From Chryseobacterium gleum (lineage in GTDB: Bacteria > Bacteroidota > Bacteroidia > Flavobacteriales_D > Crocinitomicaceae): DNA of 64,000 bases. Below, one piece after another: positions 41,505 through 53,233 of this stretch. The stretch spans positions 124,001-188,000 of the forward strand of contig CAMAXI010000003.1 of NCBI GenBank assembly GCA_945862165.1. The letters run 5' to 3'. Under the pieces are notes generated by a model that searched no databases, was not told the DNA's origin, and worked only from the letters and a program-made list of their open reading frames with translations. Every line of letters begins with the position of its first letter. Within the stretch, counting starts at the first letter, position 1. The position numbers were made by a program, and so were the translations under genes.

Positions 41505-44021
41505 ATGAAATACTTTATTTTTATATTCTCCCTATGCTTTTTTTCTATAACTACTCATAGTCAGATATTTAATAAAAAATCAAAAAAATCAGACGTAAAA
41601 AAAGAAGATGTAAAAAAACTTAAGCCATACAAAGAGGTAATACCAAAAAACACCAAAAGTTCTACTGGTTTATTTACTGTTCATCAAGTTGGTACAAAAT
41701 GGTATTTTGAAATAGCGGATTCAATAGTAGGTCGCGAAATCATGTCTGTTACAAGATTTTCAAAAACAGTAGCTGCTTGTGGGAAATATGGTGGCGAAGA
41801 GATAAATAGTCAGGTTGTTCGTTGGGAGAAAGGTCCTAATAACTTGCTATTCTTAAAAAGTATCACGCATATTACATTTGCATCCGATAGCACTACTCCA
41901 TTAGCAAAGGCTGTTAAAAATAGTGATACACATCCAATAATCGGTTCTTTCGAGATATTGTCTATTCGTAAAGACACTTCTGTTGTTATTGATGTGACGG
42001 AATTTTTCACTTCTGAAAACACTACTTTTGGGTTAGGTGGTGCACTAAAAGACCAATTTAAATTAACCCAATTTCAACGCGACAAATCCTATATTTCTTC
42101 CATTCGATCCTTTCCTATCAATACCGAATTGAAGAATTTAAAAACCTATGAAGCTGTTAGTTATTCCAATCAAGGAAATGCTTCCTATGTTCCCGCAGCA
42201 CAAAACGCTGGATTCCTGACATTTGAATTAAATACCTCTTTTGTATTACTTCCATCAAAACCAATGCGTAAGCGAATCTTTGATTCGAGAGTTGGTTATT
42301 TTGGAAATCAAATGACCGAGTATTCAGAACAAAATCAACAAACTAGCAATCAAACATATGTAACACGCTGGAGATTAGAGCCAAAAAACTCGAATGATGC
42401 CAAACGACAAGCAAAAAGAGAATTAATTGAGCCTTTAAAACCTATCGTTTATTATATAGATCCTGCAACACCTGTTAAATGGCGGAAATACATTAAAGCA
42501 GGTGTAGATGATTGGAATTCAGCCTTTGAACAAGCAGGTTGGAAAAATGCTATTCGTGGTGAATATTGGCCAGAAAACGACACAAGCATGAGTATGGAAG
42601 ATGCGCGGTATTCTGTCATACGATATTTTGCCTCTGATATTCAAAATGCATACGGACCTAAAGTGTATGACCCTAGATCTGGTGAAATATTAGAAAGTCA
42701 TATCGGATGGTATCATAATATAATGCGTTTATTACACGATTGGTATTTTATTCAAGCTGCTCCAAATGATCCGCGTGCTTGTGGACGTGAATTCGATGAT
42801 GTATTAATGGGTAAATTAATCCAGTTTGTTTCCGCACACGAAGTTGGACATACACTTGGACTACGTCATAATATGGGTGCAAGTTCTGCTACACCAGTAG
42901 AAAAATTACGTGATAAAGATTGGTGTGCAGCAAACGGACATACATCTTCCATCATGGATTATGCGCGTTTTAATTATGTTGCTCAACCAGAAGATAGTGT
43001 AAAAGATATCTTGCCGCGTATCGGAGATTACGATAAATGGGCTATTGAATGGGGTTATCGTTATTTTGAGGATGCGAAAGATGCATTGGAAGAAAAAGAT
43101 AAACTACATGTTTTAACCAAAGAAAAGAATCTAAACCCACGTTTGCGTTTTGGTACCGAAATTAGTCGTATTGATCCACGGTACCAAACTGAAGATTTAA
43201 GTGATAATGCAATGATTGCGTCCATGTATGGAATAAAAAACTTACAACGTATTTTGCCAAATTTAACGGAGTGGACACAAAAAGACGGAGAATCCTATGC
43301 TGAGTTAAAAATTATGTATGGAAAATTAGTACAACAATACACAATGTATATTGGACATGTTAGTAAAAATATTGGTGGGGTTTATGATACTCCAAAAACA
43401 TTCGACATGCCAGGAGAAGTTTATGTTCCTGTTTCTAAATCAACACAAATTAGCGCTTTGAAATTCATAGATAGTTATGTATTTCAGACTCCAACATGGT
43501 TGTTAAATCAAGCTATATTGTCTAAGATCAAACCAGAAACAGGTATAGAGAATATGAAAAATATGCAATCTTATGCGCTTACCCGAATTTTAGCAGGAGA
43601 CAAATTATTACGAATAATAGAATCTAGTGTAGTCTCTAAAGGTAATATGAACCTTCCTATTTTATTTAACTTCCTATCCGAAAAGATATTTGCAGAATTA
43701 AACACAAAAACTTCCATCGATGTTTATCGCCGTAATTTACAACGAATTTACGTGAGTCAATTGGAAAAATTAATGGACGCGAAAGCAACTGCGTATTTAA
43801 TTAGTAATGAACCTGGTACAATGTATGAAATGGAGTACAAACAGGTGGACATTTCAACTACTGATATTCCGGGTGTTGCTAGATTCAACTTATCAGAACT
43901 ACTAAAAAAGATGAAGTTAGCATTAGTAAGCTCTAAAGATGTTGAAACTAAAATGCATTTAGAAGAGATGATTATCCGAATTAAAAATATCTTGGAAGGT
44001 AAAAACGAGAAGAAGGGATAA
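41505..44021 (+). CDS. Exported zinc metalloprotease, DUF5117/DUF5118 family
   Basis: An 838-residue secreted protein with a signal peptide ending near TTHSQ (about 20). The metzincin zinc site is VSAHEVGHTLGLRHNMGAS (about 445-463), i.e. HExxHxxGxxH, and the Met-turn is SSIMDYARFNY about 25 residues further on. The N-terminal half carries DUF5117-type sequence (VGTKWYFEIADSIVGREIMSV, SYVPAAQNAGF). These large proteins are widespread in Bacteroidota as periplasmic or surface metalloproteases of unknown substrate. No T9SS sorting domain is visible at the C-terminus. Its stop is two bases from that of the convergent repeat protein. Confidence 0.9.
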   Translation: MKYFIFIFSLCFFSITTHSQIFNKKSKKSDVKKEDVKKLKPYKEVIPKNTKSSTGLFTVHQVGTKWYFEIADSIVGREIMSVTRFSKTVAACGKYGGEEINSQVVRWEKGPNNLLFLKSITHITFASDSTTPLAKAVKNSDTHPIIGSFEILSIRKDTSVVIDVTEFFTSENTTFGLGGALKDQFKLTQFQRDKSYISSIRSFPINTELKNLKTYEAVSYSNQGNASYVPAAQNAGFLTFELNTSFVLLPSKPMRKRIFDSRVGYFGNQMTEYSEQNQQTSNQTYVTRWRLEPKNSNDAKRQAKRELIEPLKPIVYYIDPATPVKWRKYIKAGVDDWNSAFEQAGWKNAIRGEYWPENDTSMSMEDARYSVIRYFASDIQNAYGPKVYDPRSGEILESHIGWYHNIMRLLHDWYFIQAAPNDPRACGREFDDVLMGKLIQFVSAHEVGHTLGLRHNMGASSATPVEKLRDKDWCAANGHTSSIMDYARFNYVAQPEDSVKDILPRIGDYDKWAIEWGYRYFEDAKDALEEKDKLHVLTKEKNLNPRLRFGTEISRIDPRYQTEDLSDNAMIASMYGIKNLQRILPNLTEWTQKDGESYAELKIMYGKLVQQYTMYIGHVSKNIGGVYDTPKTFDMPGEVYVPVSKSTQISALKFIDSYVFQTPTWLLNQAILSKIKPETGIENMKNMQSYALTRILAGDKLLRIIESSVVSKGNMNLPILFNFLSEKIFAELNTKTSIDVYRRNLQRIYVSQLEKLMDAKATAYLISNEPGTMYEMEYKQVDISTTDIPGVARFNLSELLKKMKLALVSSKDVETKMHLEEMIIRIKNILEGKNEKKG

Positions 44022-44023
44022 TT

Positions 44024-47000
44024 TTAATAATTCTTCTTCAATAAAGGATCTTGCGTTTCTGTCTGCCAAACTTGTTGTGTTGACACCTCTCCATTTTTTG
44101 AATAGATAATACCACTTCGCGATTGGGAACGAATATAGACATTTGCAACTCCATTAATAACTACTATTCTTCGAGTTACGCTAGCTTCTAATATTCCATT
44201 TTTATCATTTTGATTGTATTTATCTTGGGAAACCCCCTCTGGATACATATGTCCTAATTTATCTGCAACCGTTTTATCAAATGTAATTTGCTTTTTCTCT
44301 ATGGAAGTCAAAATATCTTTTGCGGTTTGTTCTTTTGGTTTTGGAGGTATTACTTCGGTTGGTTTAGGTGAAGGAGTTGTTACAACATCCGAAGGTCTAA
44401 GATAGGATTTCACAATTTCTTCTATTCGTTTTTTCGCATAGGTGTTTCCTGGATCTTTCGTCAATACAGCTTCGTAGTATTTTTTTGATTCACTATATTC
44501 TTTCGTTGCAAATTTTTGATCCGCTACTGCAATTAATCGTTTTATTTCCTCTTGTTTTTTAGTTATTTCATCTGTTCTTTTCTTCGCTTCATCTGCTTTT
44601 TTATCCTCTTCCAATTTTTTAGCTGCAGCAATTTTATCAGACTCGGCCTTCTTCGCTGCTGCAATAGAATCTGCTTCCGCTTTCTTTCTTGCTTCAGCTT
44701 CCTGCGCTTGTCGAAGGGCGGTTTGTCGTTCTTCCTCTAATTTCTTCGCTGCTGCGATGGAATCTGCTTCCGCTTTTTTACGAGCCTCTGCTTCCTGCGC
44801 TTGTTTAAGGGATACTTGACGTTCTTCCTCTAACTTTTTAGCTGCTGCGATGGAATCTGCTTCCGCTTGTTTACGAGCCTCTGCTTCCTGCGCTTGTTTA
44901 AGGGATGCTTGACGTTCTTCCTCTAACTTTTTAGCTGCTGCGATGGAATCTGCTTCCGCTTTTTTGCGCGCCTCTGCTTCCTGCGCTTGTCGAAGGGCTG
45001 CTTGACGTTCTTCTTCTAATTTCTTCGCTGCTGCAATAGAATCTGCTTCTGCTTTTTTACGTGCTTCTGTTTCCTGGGCTTGTTTAAGGGATGCTTGACG
45101 TTCTTCCTCTAACTTTTTAGCTACTGCAATGGAATCTGCTTCCGCTTTTTTGCGCGCCTCTGCTTCCTGCGCTTTTTTAAGGGCTGCTTGACGTTCTTCC
45201 TCTAACTTTTTAGCTGCTGCGATGGAATCTGCTTCCGCTTTCTTACGCGCTTCTGCTTCCTGAGCTTGTTTAAGGGCTACTTGACGTTCTTCCTCTAATT
45301 TCTTTGCTGCTGCAATGGAATCTGCTTCTGCTTTTTTACGAGCTGTTTCCTGAGCTTGTCGAAGGACTAACTCCTCAGCTTGTTTAAGGGATGCTTGACG
45401 TTCTTCTTCTAATTTCTTCGCTGCTGCAATGGAATCTGCTTCCGCTTTTTTACGAGCTGTTTCCTGAGCTTGTTTAATGGTTGCTTGACGTTCTTCCTCT
45501 AACTTTTTAGCTGCTGCAATAGAATCTGCTTCCGCTTTTTTGCGCGCCACTGCTTCCTGTGCTTGACGAAGGGCTGCTTGACGTTCTTCTTCCAATTTCT
45601 TAGCTGCTGCAATAGAATCTGCTTCCGCTTTTTTGCGAGCTGTTTCCTGAGCTTGTCGAAGGGCTAACTCCTCAGCTTGTTTAAGGGCTGCTTGACGTTC
45701 TTCCTCTAACTTTCTAGCTGCTGCAAGAGAATCTACTTCTGATTTTTTACGAGCTGTTTCCTGAGCTTGTCGAAGGGCTAACTCCTGAGCTTGTTTAAGG
45801 ACGGCTTGACGCTCTTCTTCTAATTTCTTAGCTGCTGCGATGGAATCTGCTTCCGTTTTTTTACGAGACTCTGCTTCCTGCGCTTGTCGAATGGATGCTT
45901 GACGTTCTTCTTCTAACTTCTTTGCTGCTGCGATGGAATCTGCTTCCGCTTTTTTACGAGCCTCTGCTTCCTGAGCTTGACGAAGGGCTGCTTGACGTTC
46001 TTCCTCTAACTTTTTAGCTGCCGCGATAGAATCTGCTTCCGCTTTTTTACGAGCCTCTGCTTCCTGCGCTTGTCGAAGGGCTGCTTGACGTTCTTCTTCT
46101 AACTTCTTTGCTGCTGCAATAGAATCTGCTTCCGCTTTTTTACGAGCTTCTGCTTCCTGAGCTTGTTTAAGGACTGCTTGACGTTCTTCCTCTAACTTTT
46201 TAGCTGCCGCGATAGAATCTGTTTCCGCTTTCTTACGTGCTTCTGCTTCCTGAGCTTGTTTAAGGGCTGCTTGACGTTCTTCTTCTAGTTTCTTTACTGC
46301 TGCAATAGAATCTGCTTCCGCTTTTTTACGCGCTTCTGCTTCCTGCGCTTGTTTAAGGGATGCTTGGCGTTCTTCCTCTAACTTTTTAGCTGCTGCGATG
46401 GAATCTGCTTCTGCTTTTAAACGAGCCTCTGCTTCCTGCGCTTGTTTAAGGGATGCTTGACGTTCTTCTTCTAACTTCTTTGCTGCTGTGATAGAATCTG
46501 CTTCCACTTTTAAACGTGCTGTTTCTAATGCTGTTTCTGCTTGCATTTTATTTATTGCATCAATTCGATCTTTTGCTTCTTGTCCATCTATGATTTTCAA
46601 GGCATCGTTATATTTATTTACCGCTTGTTCGTATAGCTTCGAGTTTTCTAGAGTTCTACCCTCTGCAAACAAGGTTTGGTATTTGTTTTTCTTATCTTTT
46701 AATAGTTGGTTATCAATTATTAACTTATCAATTTCTTTCAGTTTTATGACAGCTTGAGGTCTTAATTTATCGCTATTTTTAGCTTCTTGAAATTTTATCT
46801 TTGCTTCTTCGAAATTCCCCGCAACTAAAGCCAATTCTCCTGCTTCCATTGCTGCTTGAAATTTTTCATTTTGTTTTGTTATAAGCAATTCTTGAGAAAT
46901 TTTAGTGTCCATTTCGCTTATTTTAACTTTTACAAAAACTTGGGTTGGATCAATTTGTTGGGCTAATAAAAATTTATTTTTAGCTTCGGTCCAATTAGAT

Positions 47001-47605
47001 ACACTAATTTCAATATTTGCTTCAGATATTGTTCTATCAAATTCTTTTTTAATTTCTTCTCTTTTAGCTAATTCATCTGCTGCTTTTTTAGCTTTTAATT
47101 GTTCCACTTCTTTCATTAAGGCAGTTACATGAGATAACATTCTCTCTGCCATATCTATATTAAATATAATACCATTCTCTTGATTATAGTAGTATTCGGT
47201 ACCAGGAGTGTTTTTAACATACGAAAAATCAATCGTAGGATATTCGTCAAATAAATAAACGTCACATGTTGGACTTCCTTTAGTAGGATCTGCACTCTCT
47301 TCCTTCATGGTTTCTTCATTGATATCCAAAAGATTTACAATTACAGATCGTGTAACTTTTCCTGTCTTGGAAATTTCAATTGTATATTTTTTTCCAGAAT
47401 CTAAAATTAAACGAACTACCCCCGATGCTGAAGTAATTTTGGATTGAACAACAGTCGCACCATCATACACTGTAACGTTAGCCCCTGGTTCATTTTTATT
47501 TGAATTATAATTTACAGCATGTACTAAGAATGGAATATCTAGTTGTGAGAATGCATCATTAATAAAGATGCAAGCAAAAAAAATGACTAGAAAAATTCGT
47601 TTCAT
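44024..47605 (-). CDS. Exported coiled-coil protein with about 19 tandem 31-residue repeats (TolA-like)
   Basis: About 1193 residues from ATG 47605 (MKRIFLVIFFACIFINDAFSQ is a signal peptide; GTG at 47626 is rejected). Order: a beta-rich domain like a carboxypeptidase regulatory or CNA-B fold (GANVTVYDGATVVQSKITSASG), helical tetratricopeptide-like segments (about 190-340), then 19 copies plus a degraded twentieth of AEADSIAAAKKLEEERQ followed by AALRQAQEAEARKK, one more TPR-like pair (KEYSESKKYYEAVLTKDPGN), a Pro linker, and a 90-residue C-terminal domain ending TETQDPLLKKNY. The repeats predict a very long single alpha-helix or coiled coil. Function unknown; not homologous to TolA beyond composition. 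Confidence 0.85.
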   Translation of the reverse strand: MKRIFLVIFFACIFINDAFSQLDIPFLVHAVNYNSNKNEPGANVTVYDGATVVQSKITSASGVVRLILDSGKKYTIEISKTGKVTRSVIVNLLDINEETMKEESADPTKGSPTCDVYLFDEYPTIDFSYVKNTPGTEYYYNQENGIIFNIDMAERMLSHVTALMKEVEQLKAKKAADELAKREEIKKEFDRTISEANIEISVSNWTEAKNKFLLAQQIDPTQVFVKVKISEMDTKISQELLITKQNEKFQAAMEAGELALVAGNFEEAKIKFQEAKNSDKLRPQAVIKLKEIDKLIIDNQLLKDKKNKYQTLFAEGRTLENSKLYEQAVNKYNDALKIIDGQEAKDRIDAINKMQAETALETARLKVEADSITAAKKLEEERQASLKQAQEAEARLKAEADSIAAAKKLEEERQASLKQAQEAEARKKAEADSIAAVKKLEEERQAALKQAQEAEARKKAETDSIAAAKKLEEERQAVLKQAQEAEARKKAEADSIAAAKKLEEERQAALRQAQEAEARKKAEADSIAAAKKLEEERQAALRQAQEAEARKKAEADSIAAAKKLEEERQASIRQAQEAESRKKTEADSIAAAKKLEEERQAVLKQAQELALRQAQETARKKSEVDSLAAARKLEEERQAALKQAEELALRQAQETARKKAEADSIAAAKKLEEERQAALRQAQEAVARKKAEADSIAAAKKLEEERQATIKQAQETARKKAEADSIAAAKKLEEERQASLKQAEELVLRQAQETARKKAEADSIAAAKKLEEERQVALKQAQEAEARKKAEADSIAAAKKLEEERQAALKKAQEAEARKKAEADSIAVAKKLEEERQASLKQAQETEARKKAEADSIAAAKKLEEERQAALRQAQEAEARKKAEADSIAAAKKLEEERQASLKQAQEAEARKQAEADSIAAAKKLEEERQVSLKQAQEAEARKKAEADSIAAAKKLEEERQTALRQAQEAEARKKAEADSIAAAKKAESDKIAAAKKLEEDKKADEAKKRTDEITKKQEEIKRLIAVADQKFATKEYSESKKYYEAVLTKDPGNTYAKKRIEEIVKSYLRPSDVVTTPSPKPTEVIPPKPKEQTAKDILTSIEKKQITFDKTVADKLGHMYPEGVSQDKYNQNDKNGILEASVTRRIVVINGVANVYIRSQSRSGIIYSKNGEVSTQQVWQTETQDPLLKKNY
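44665..46506 (-). repeat. 93-bp coding tandem repeat array in the coiled-coil protein
   Basis: About 20 units of 93 bp; three units are extended to 114 bp by an extra seven codons including LALRQAQE, and one unit is 90 bp. Copies differ mostly at third codon positions, so the array is old and kept under protein-level selection rather than freshly duplicated. A recurring phrase is GAATCTGCTTCCGC on the + strand. Confidence 0.9.
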
Positions 47606-47697
47606 AAATTTTATAAAAATCAGCACAAAAATGCCAAAAAAAAATAAGAAAATCTAGTCTACGCCAATGTATCTATTATATTTATCCTATCCCGTGT

Positions 47698-47712
47698 TCT
47701 ATAAATTATAGA
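47698..47712. promoter_or_regulatory. 15-bp palindrome in the divergent spacer
   Basis: TCTATAA-A-TTATAGA, exact arms of seven, placed 93 bases from the repeat-protein ATG and 93 bases from the TonB receptor ATG. A candidate site for coordinated control of both genes. Confidence 0.3.
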
Positions 47713-47777
47713 TTTACAATTCAAACATAAAATTCAATAATTCAACTTTTTTTAATAAAATCATTCACATAAAAAAA

Positions 47778-47785
47778 TACTTTTG
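47778..47785 (+). promoter_or_regulatory. -7 promoter element (TACTTTTG) of the TonB receptor
   Basis: Exact TAnnTTTG 20 bases before the ATG. Confidence 0.5.
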
Positions 47786-47804
47786 TATTCCTAAAAGAAA
47801 TATA

Positions 47805-50186
47805 ATGAAATCACCTATTAAACTTGTTCTAAGTATACTGGCTACATTAGTTCTAACGCAAAGTGTTTACGGACAAAATATCGGACAAACGATTAAAGGA
47901 TCTGTGGTAGACAAACAATCTCAACAGCCATTAAAGGGAGTTCAAATTTCTATTCTTGGGACGGAGCCATTATTTAGCACAGTGACTGATAGTAATGGTA
48001 ATTATCGAATCTTAGAAGTGTTTTCAGGCAGGTATGATATACAAGCGCTTTTTAAAGGATACAAAAATGTAACTATTCCTGACGTTGTAGTAACATCTGG
48101 AAAAGAGGTTATACTTGATTTTTCACTCGATGAAAACGTTACTCAATTAGAAATTGCTAAAATTTCAACTGGAAAAAAGAATGAAACAAACAATGAAATG
48201 TCATCCGTGAGTGCACGCTCTTTTAGTACAGAAGAAGTAAATAGATATGCTGGTGGACGTTCTGACCCATCGCGATTGGTTGCAAACTTTGCAGGTGTTA
48301 GTAGTCCTGATGATTCAAGAAATGACATTGTAATTAGAGGTAATTCACCTACAGGAGTACTTTGGCGTATTGAGGGTTTAAATATTCCAAACCCAAATCA
48401 CTTTTCGACGATTGGCACTACTGGAGGTCCGGTAAGCGCACTAAACACCAATATGTTAAAAAATTCAGACTTCTTTACTTCTGCTTTTCCATCGGAATAT
48501 GGAAATGCGAATGCTGGAGTATTTGATTTAGGTTTTCGAAAAGGTAATTCTGACAAACGCGAACACACTTTTCAAATTGGTGCATTGACAGGTATTGAAG
48601 CAATGACAGAAGGGCCAATAAACAAAGAAAAAGGTTCCTCCTATTTAATTGCATATCGTTATTCATTTACCGGAGTTGCTCAAGCAATTGGGTTGCCAAT
48701 TGGGACAGCAGCAACACCATTTTACCAAGATATTTCATTCAAAATAAACGGTGCCAAAACAAAATTCGGAAAGTTTGTACTCTTTGGTTTAGGTGGTGTC
48801 AGCAAAATAGACTTTGACCACAACAAAGTAGATAGTACCGATTTATTTGCCTATCCAAACCGCGATAGTTATTTCAAAAGTAAAGTAGGTTTGGTTGGAT
48901 TGAGTCATACTATTCGTGTGAATGATAAATCCTATTTTAAGACAGTTGTTGGTGTCTCCTATTTAGGTTCAGATTATGACGAAGACACTATTAACAAACA
49001 AACTTCTGCAGTTACTCGTGTTATAGAAAACGCAACAGAACAATTACGCTATATAGCAAATACCTCTTTCAATTCCAAAATCAATTCTAAATTATTTGTG
49101 AAAATTGGATTTATAGAAGAATTAATAAATCTCAATTTATTTTACAGAAACAGAACTTTTACTCCGGATTGGACGCAAATCTGGGATTTTAAAGACTATA
49201 CATCTTTATTACAAGGGTATGCACAAATCAAATATAGTTTTACAGAAAAACTGACGTTAAACGCTGGTTTACACAGTCAATTTTTAACTTTAAATAACTC
49301 AAAGTCAATTGAGCCACGTGCAGGTTTAAAATATCAAGTTAATGAAAAAAACATATTTAGTGCAGGTGTTGGTGTACACTCTCAAATGCAACCTACGGAT
49401 GTGTATTTCTACAGAACAAAGCTTATCGATAATTCCTATATACAATCCAATAAAAATTTAGATTTTACACGAAGTGTACATTATGTTCTAGGCTATGATT
49501 TCTTTCCTGCGAAAAATTGGAGATTTAAATCTGAAATCTACTACCAGCATTTATTTAACATTCCTGTATCTAATTCCGATAGTAGTTACTCCATCTTAAA
49601 TGTTGGGGCTAGTTTTATACCAAACGAGCAAGGATACTTAGTAAACAAGGGGACAGGTGAAAATTATGGAATTGAATTAACCATTGAAAAATTCTTCAGT
49701 AAAGGTTACTACGGATTAGCAACAGGTTCACTCTATCAATCTACCTATAAAGGCACTGATTTAAAAACACATAACACAGCTTTTAATGGTCAATATGTTG
49801 CCAATTTATTGGTTGGTAAAGAGTTTTTATTAGGAAAAGAAAAAAAGAATCGATTTACGATCGATATTAAAATGACAACTGCTGGCGGAAGGTATTTCAC
49901 ACCGATTGATTTAGCCGCATCACAAGCCGCTGGTATTCAAATTTCCCAAAAAGGGGATGTTGCTTTTTCTGAACGTAATCCTGCTTTTTATCGTTTAGAT
50001 ATTAAATTTGGGTTTGTTAAAAATAGTACAAAACACAAATTGTCTCAATCCATCTTTTTTGATATTCAAAACGTAACTAATCACAAAAATGTATTTGCAC
50101 AGCGATATAACCCGGTAAAAAACACAATTAACACAGCATATCAAATCGGATTCTTCCCAAACTTCGTTTACAAAATTCAATTTTAA
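47805..50186 (+). CDS. TonB-dependent outer-membrane receptor with regulatory-like N-terminal domain
   Basis: A 793-residue protein: signal peptide to about 24 (SVYGQ), a carboxypeptidase-D-regulatory-like domain (IKGSVVDKQSQQPLKGVQIS to VILDFSLDE, about 30-110), a plug domain with NDIVIRGNSPTGVLWRIEGL (about 166-185) and a beta-barrel ending FPNFVYKIQF with a terminal Phe. Barrel features such as alternating aromatic strands are visible. It is shorter than SusC-type receptors and no SusD gene follows, so it belongs to the smaller class of receptors that import metals, siderophores or other small molecules. Ligand unknown. Confidence 0.92.
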   Translation: MKSPIKLVLSILATLVLTQSVYGQNIGQTIKGSVVDKQSQQPLKGVQISILGTEPLFSTVTDSNGNYRILEVFSGRYDIQALFKGYKNVTIPDVVVTSGKEVILDFSLDENVTQLEIAKISTGKKNETNNEMSSVSARSFSTEEVNRYAGGRSDPSRLVANFAGVSSPDDSRNDIVIRGNSPTGVLWRIEGLNIPNPNHFSTIGTTGGPVSALNTNMLKNSDFFTSAFPSEYGNANAGVFDLGFRKGNSDKREHTFQIGALTGIEAMTEGPINKEKGSSYLIAYRYSFTGVAQAIGLPIGTAATPFYQDISFKINGAKTKFGKFVLFGLGGVSKIDFDHNKVDSTDLFAYPNRDSYFKSKVGLVGLSHTIRVNDKSYFKTVVGVSYLGSDYDEDTINKQTSAVTRVIENATEQLRYIANTSFNSKINSKLFVKIGFIEELINLNLFYRNRTFTPDWTQIWDFKDYTSLLQGYAQIKYSFTEKLTLNAGLHSQFLTLNNSKSIEPRAGLKYQVNEKNIFSAGVGVHSQMQPTDVYFYRTKLIDNSYIQSNKNLDFTRSVHYVLGYDFFPAKNWRFKSEIYYQHLFNIPVSNSDSSYSILNVGASFIPNEQGYLVNKGTGENYGIELTIEKFFSKGYYGLATGSLYQSTYKGTDLKTHNTAFNGQYVANLLVGKEFLLGKEKKNRFTIDIKMTTAGGRYFTPIDLAASQAAGIQISQKGDVAFSERNPAFYRLDIKFGFVKNSTKHKLSQSIFFDIQNVTNHKNVFAQRYNPVKNTINTAYQIGFFPNFVYKIQF

Positions 50187-50454
50187 CCTTCTATTGAACT
50201 ATGGTTAAATCTATGAGACGTTTCTTTATTTGATCACTTTAGGAATCATTATTTTACTGCTGATTCTTGTGTTTCTCCATGACATTGAGCCCTTAGTGTT
50301 AAAAATTTCCTACTTTATACCATAGTAACCTTTGTCTTAAAACCACTTGCAATTTTAAAAACCACAAAGAAACTTCATCATTTAGTATACTATCAATAAA
50401 TCTTTACGAACTTTACGCGAAACTTCAATGCTCTTTGTAGCTAAAAATGTCATC

Positions 50455-51441
50455 ATGGGAAAAAAAATCAAAGAAATCACAAAACCAAAATTACATAGTA
50501 ATAACAAACACATCGAAGGGTATGATTTTCAAATACTAACCAAACACCTCCCAGAACTTCAACCCTTTGTTCGCAAAAACGAATTCAATCAAAAAGACAC
50601 CATAGACTTCGCGAACCCAGAAGCAGTAAAATTATTGAATAAAGCCTTGCTACTAGCGCATTACGATATTAACTATTGGGACATTCCAGAAAATTATTTA
50701 TGTCCCCCAATCCCAGGTAGAGCAGATTATATTCACCACGTTGCAGATTTATTGCAGGTGTATAATTACGGAAATATCCCTATGGGTCCTGAAATTAAAT
50801 GCCTAGACATTGGAACAGGGGCAAATTGTATCTACCCTATCCTTGGTCACCAAGAATATGGTTGGAGTTTTATCGGTTCAGACATTGATCCCGTATCTGT
50901 AGAGTCAGCGAAAAACATTATTTCTAAGAATGAAAATTTAAAAGATTTTGTAGAAATACGTTTACAAGAAAATCTAAAAGATTTGTTGTTTGGTGCAATA
51001 ACAAAAGAAGAAATTATCGACGTAACTTTTTGTAATCCACCATTTCACGGAAGTCAAGAAGATGCACTTAAAGGAACTATTCGTAAAGTAACAAATTTAG
51101 TTAAGGACAAAGAAGTAGTTCCAACCCTAAATTTTGGAGGTCAAAGCAACGAACTTTGGTGTGAAGGTGGTGAAGATTGGTTTGTCAATAAATTAATCCG
51201 AGAAAGTACAAAATTCGATAAGAATGTTTTTTGGTTTACTACATTAGTTTCCAAGCAATCAAATTTAAAAAACGCCTATAAAACATTTGAAAAATACCGC
51301 GCGTTAGAAGTAAAAACGATACCAATGGGACAGGGAAATAAAACGAGTCGCATTATCGCTTGGACTTTCTTAACCAAAGAAGAGCAGAAAGAGTGGAAAA
51401 ATTCACGATGGAATATCGATGCTTCGACAGGCTCAGCATAA
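50455..51441 (+). CDS. rlmF: 23S rRNA adenine(1618)-N6-methyltransferase
   Basis: A 328-residue methyltransferase with DFANPEAVKLLNKALL, the SAM motif CLDIGTGANCIYP, the catalytic motif VTFCNPPFHGS (NPPF/H type for exocyclic amines), and NFGGQSNELWCEGGE, all typical of RlmF, which methylates A1618 of 23S rRNA. ATG at 50455 (MGKKIKEITK) is preferred; ATG at 50428 would add nine residues. The last residues ASTGSA and the stop are encoded by a dispersed repeat, so the C-terminus has probably been altered by insertion. Confidence 0.93.
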   Translation: MGKKIKEITKPKLHSNNKHIEGYDFQILTKHLPELQPFVRKNEFNQKDTIDFANPEAVKLLNKALLLAHYDINYWDIPENYLCPPIPGRADYIHHVADLLQVYNYGNIPMGPEIKCLDIGTGANCIYPILGHQEYGWSFIGSDIDPVSVESAKNIISKNENLKDFVEIRLQENLKDLLFGAITKEEIIDVTFCNPPFHGSQEDALKGTIRKVTNLVKDKEVVPTLNFGGQSNELWCEGGEDWFVNKLIRESTKFDKNVFWFTTLVSKQSNLKNAYKTFEKYRALEVKTIPMGQGNKTSRIIAWTFLTKEEQKEWKNSRWNIDASTGSA

Positions 51442-51457
51442 ATTTCGACTGGCTCAG
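51422..51457. repeat. Two tandem TTCGACnGGCTCAG repeats at the rlmF 3' end
   Basis: CTTCGACAGGCTCAG (51422-51436) lies within the last codons of rlmF; TTCGACTGGCTCAG (51444-51457) follows just after the stop. Confidence 0.65.
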
Positions 51458-51534
51458 TTTAAAATTTGAAAATGCGTTGTTTAAGTACTAAAAGTTAATA
51501 CAAAATCGATTTAAGATTTTCCAATAAAACGTTG

Positions 51535-51542
51535 TATCTTTG
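51535..51542 (+). promoter_or_regulatory. -7 promoter element (TATCTTTG) of the ABC-F gene
   Basis: Exact TAnnTTTG in the common form TGTATCTTTGCGC, 18 bases before the ATG. Confidence 0.6.
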
Positions 51543-51548
51543 CGCTAA

Positions 51549-53183
<1,635 letters not shown>

Positions 53184-53204
53184 TTGATTTTTTAATTATT
53201 GATT

Positions 53205-53233
53205 CCACCTTTTTGCATCGCCCAAAAAGGTGG
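53205..53233 (+). terminator. Hairpin after the ABC-F gene
   Basis: CCACCTTTTT (53205-53214) and AAAAAGGTGG (53224-53233) around nine bases. There is no T run on the + strand behind it, so termination is uncertain; it has the same form as the 46-bp hairpin repeats (arms CTTTTTG/CAAAAAG). A 16-bp palindrome TGAAAATTAATTTTCA follows at 53267-53282. Confidence 0.45.

Noticed and set aside
44665-46506. Regular 93-bp repeats that could suggest a CRISPR array or non-coding satellite
   Set aside because: The frame stays open throughout, copies differ mostly at third codon positions and there are no unique spacers; it is a coding repeat.
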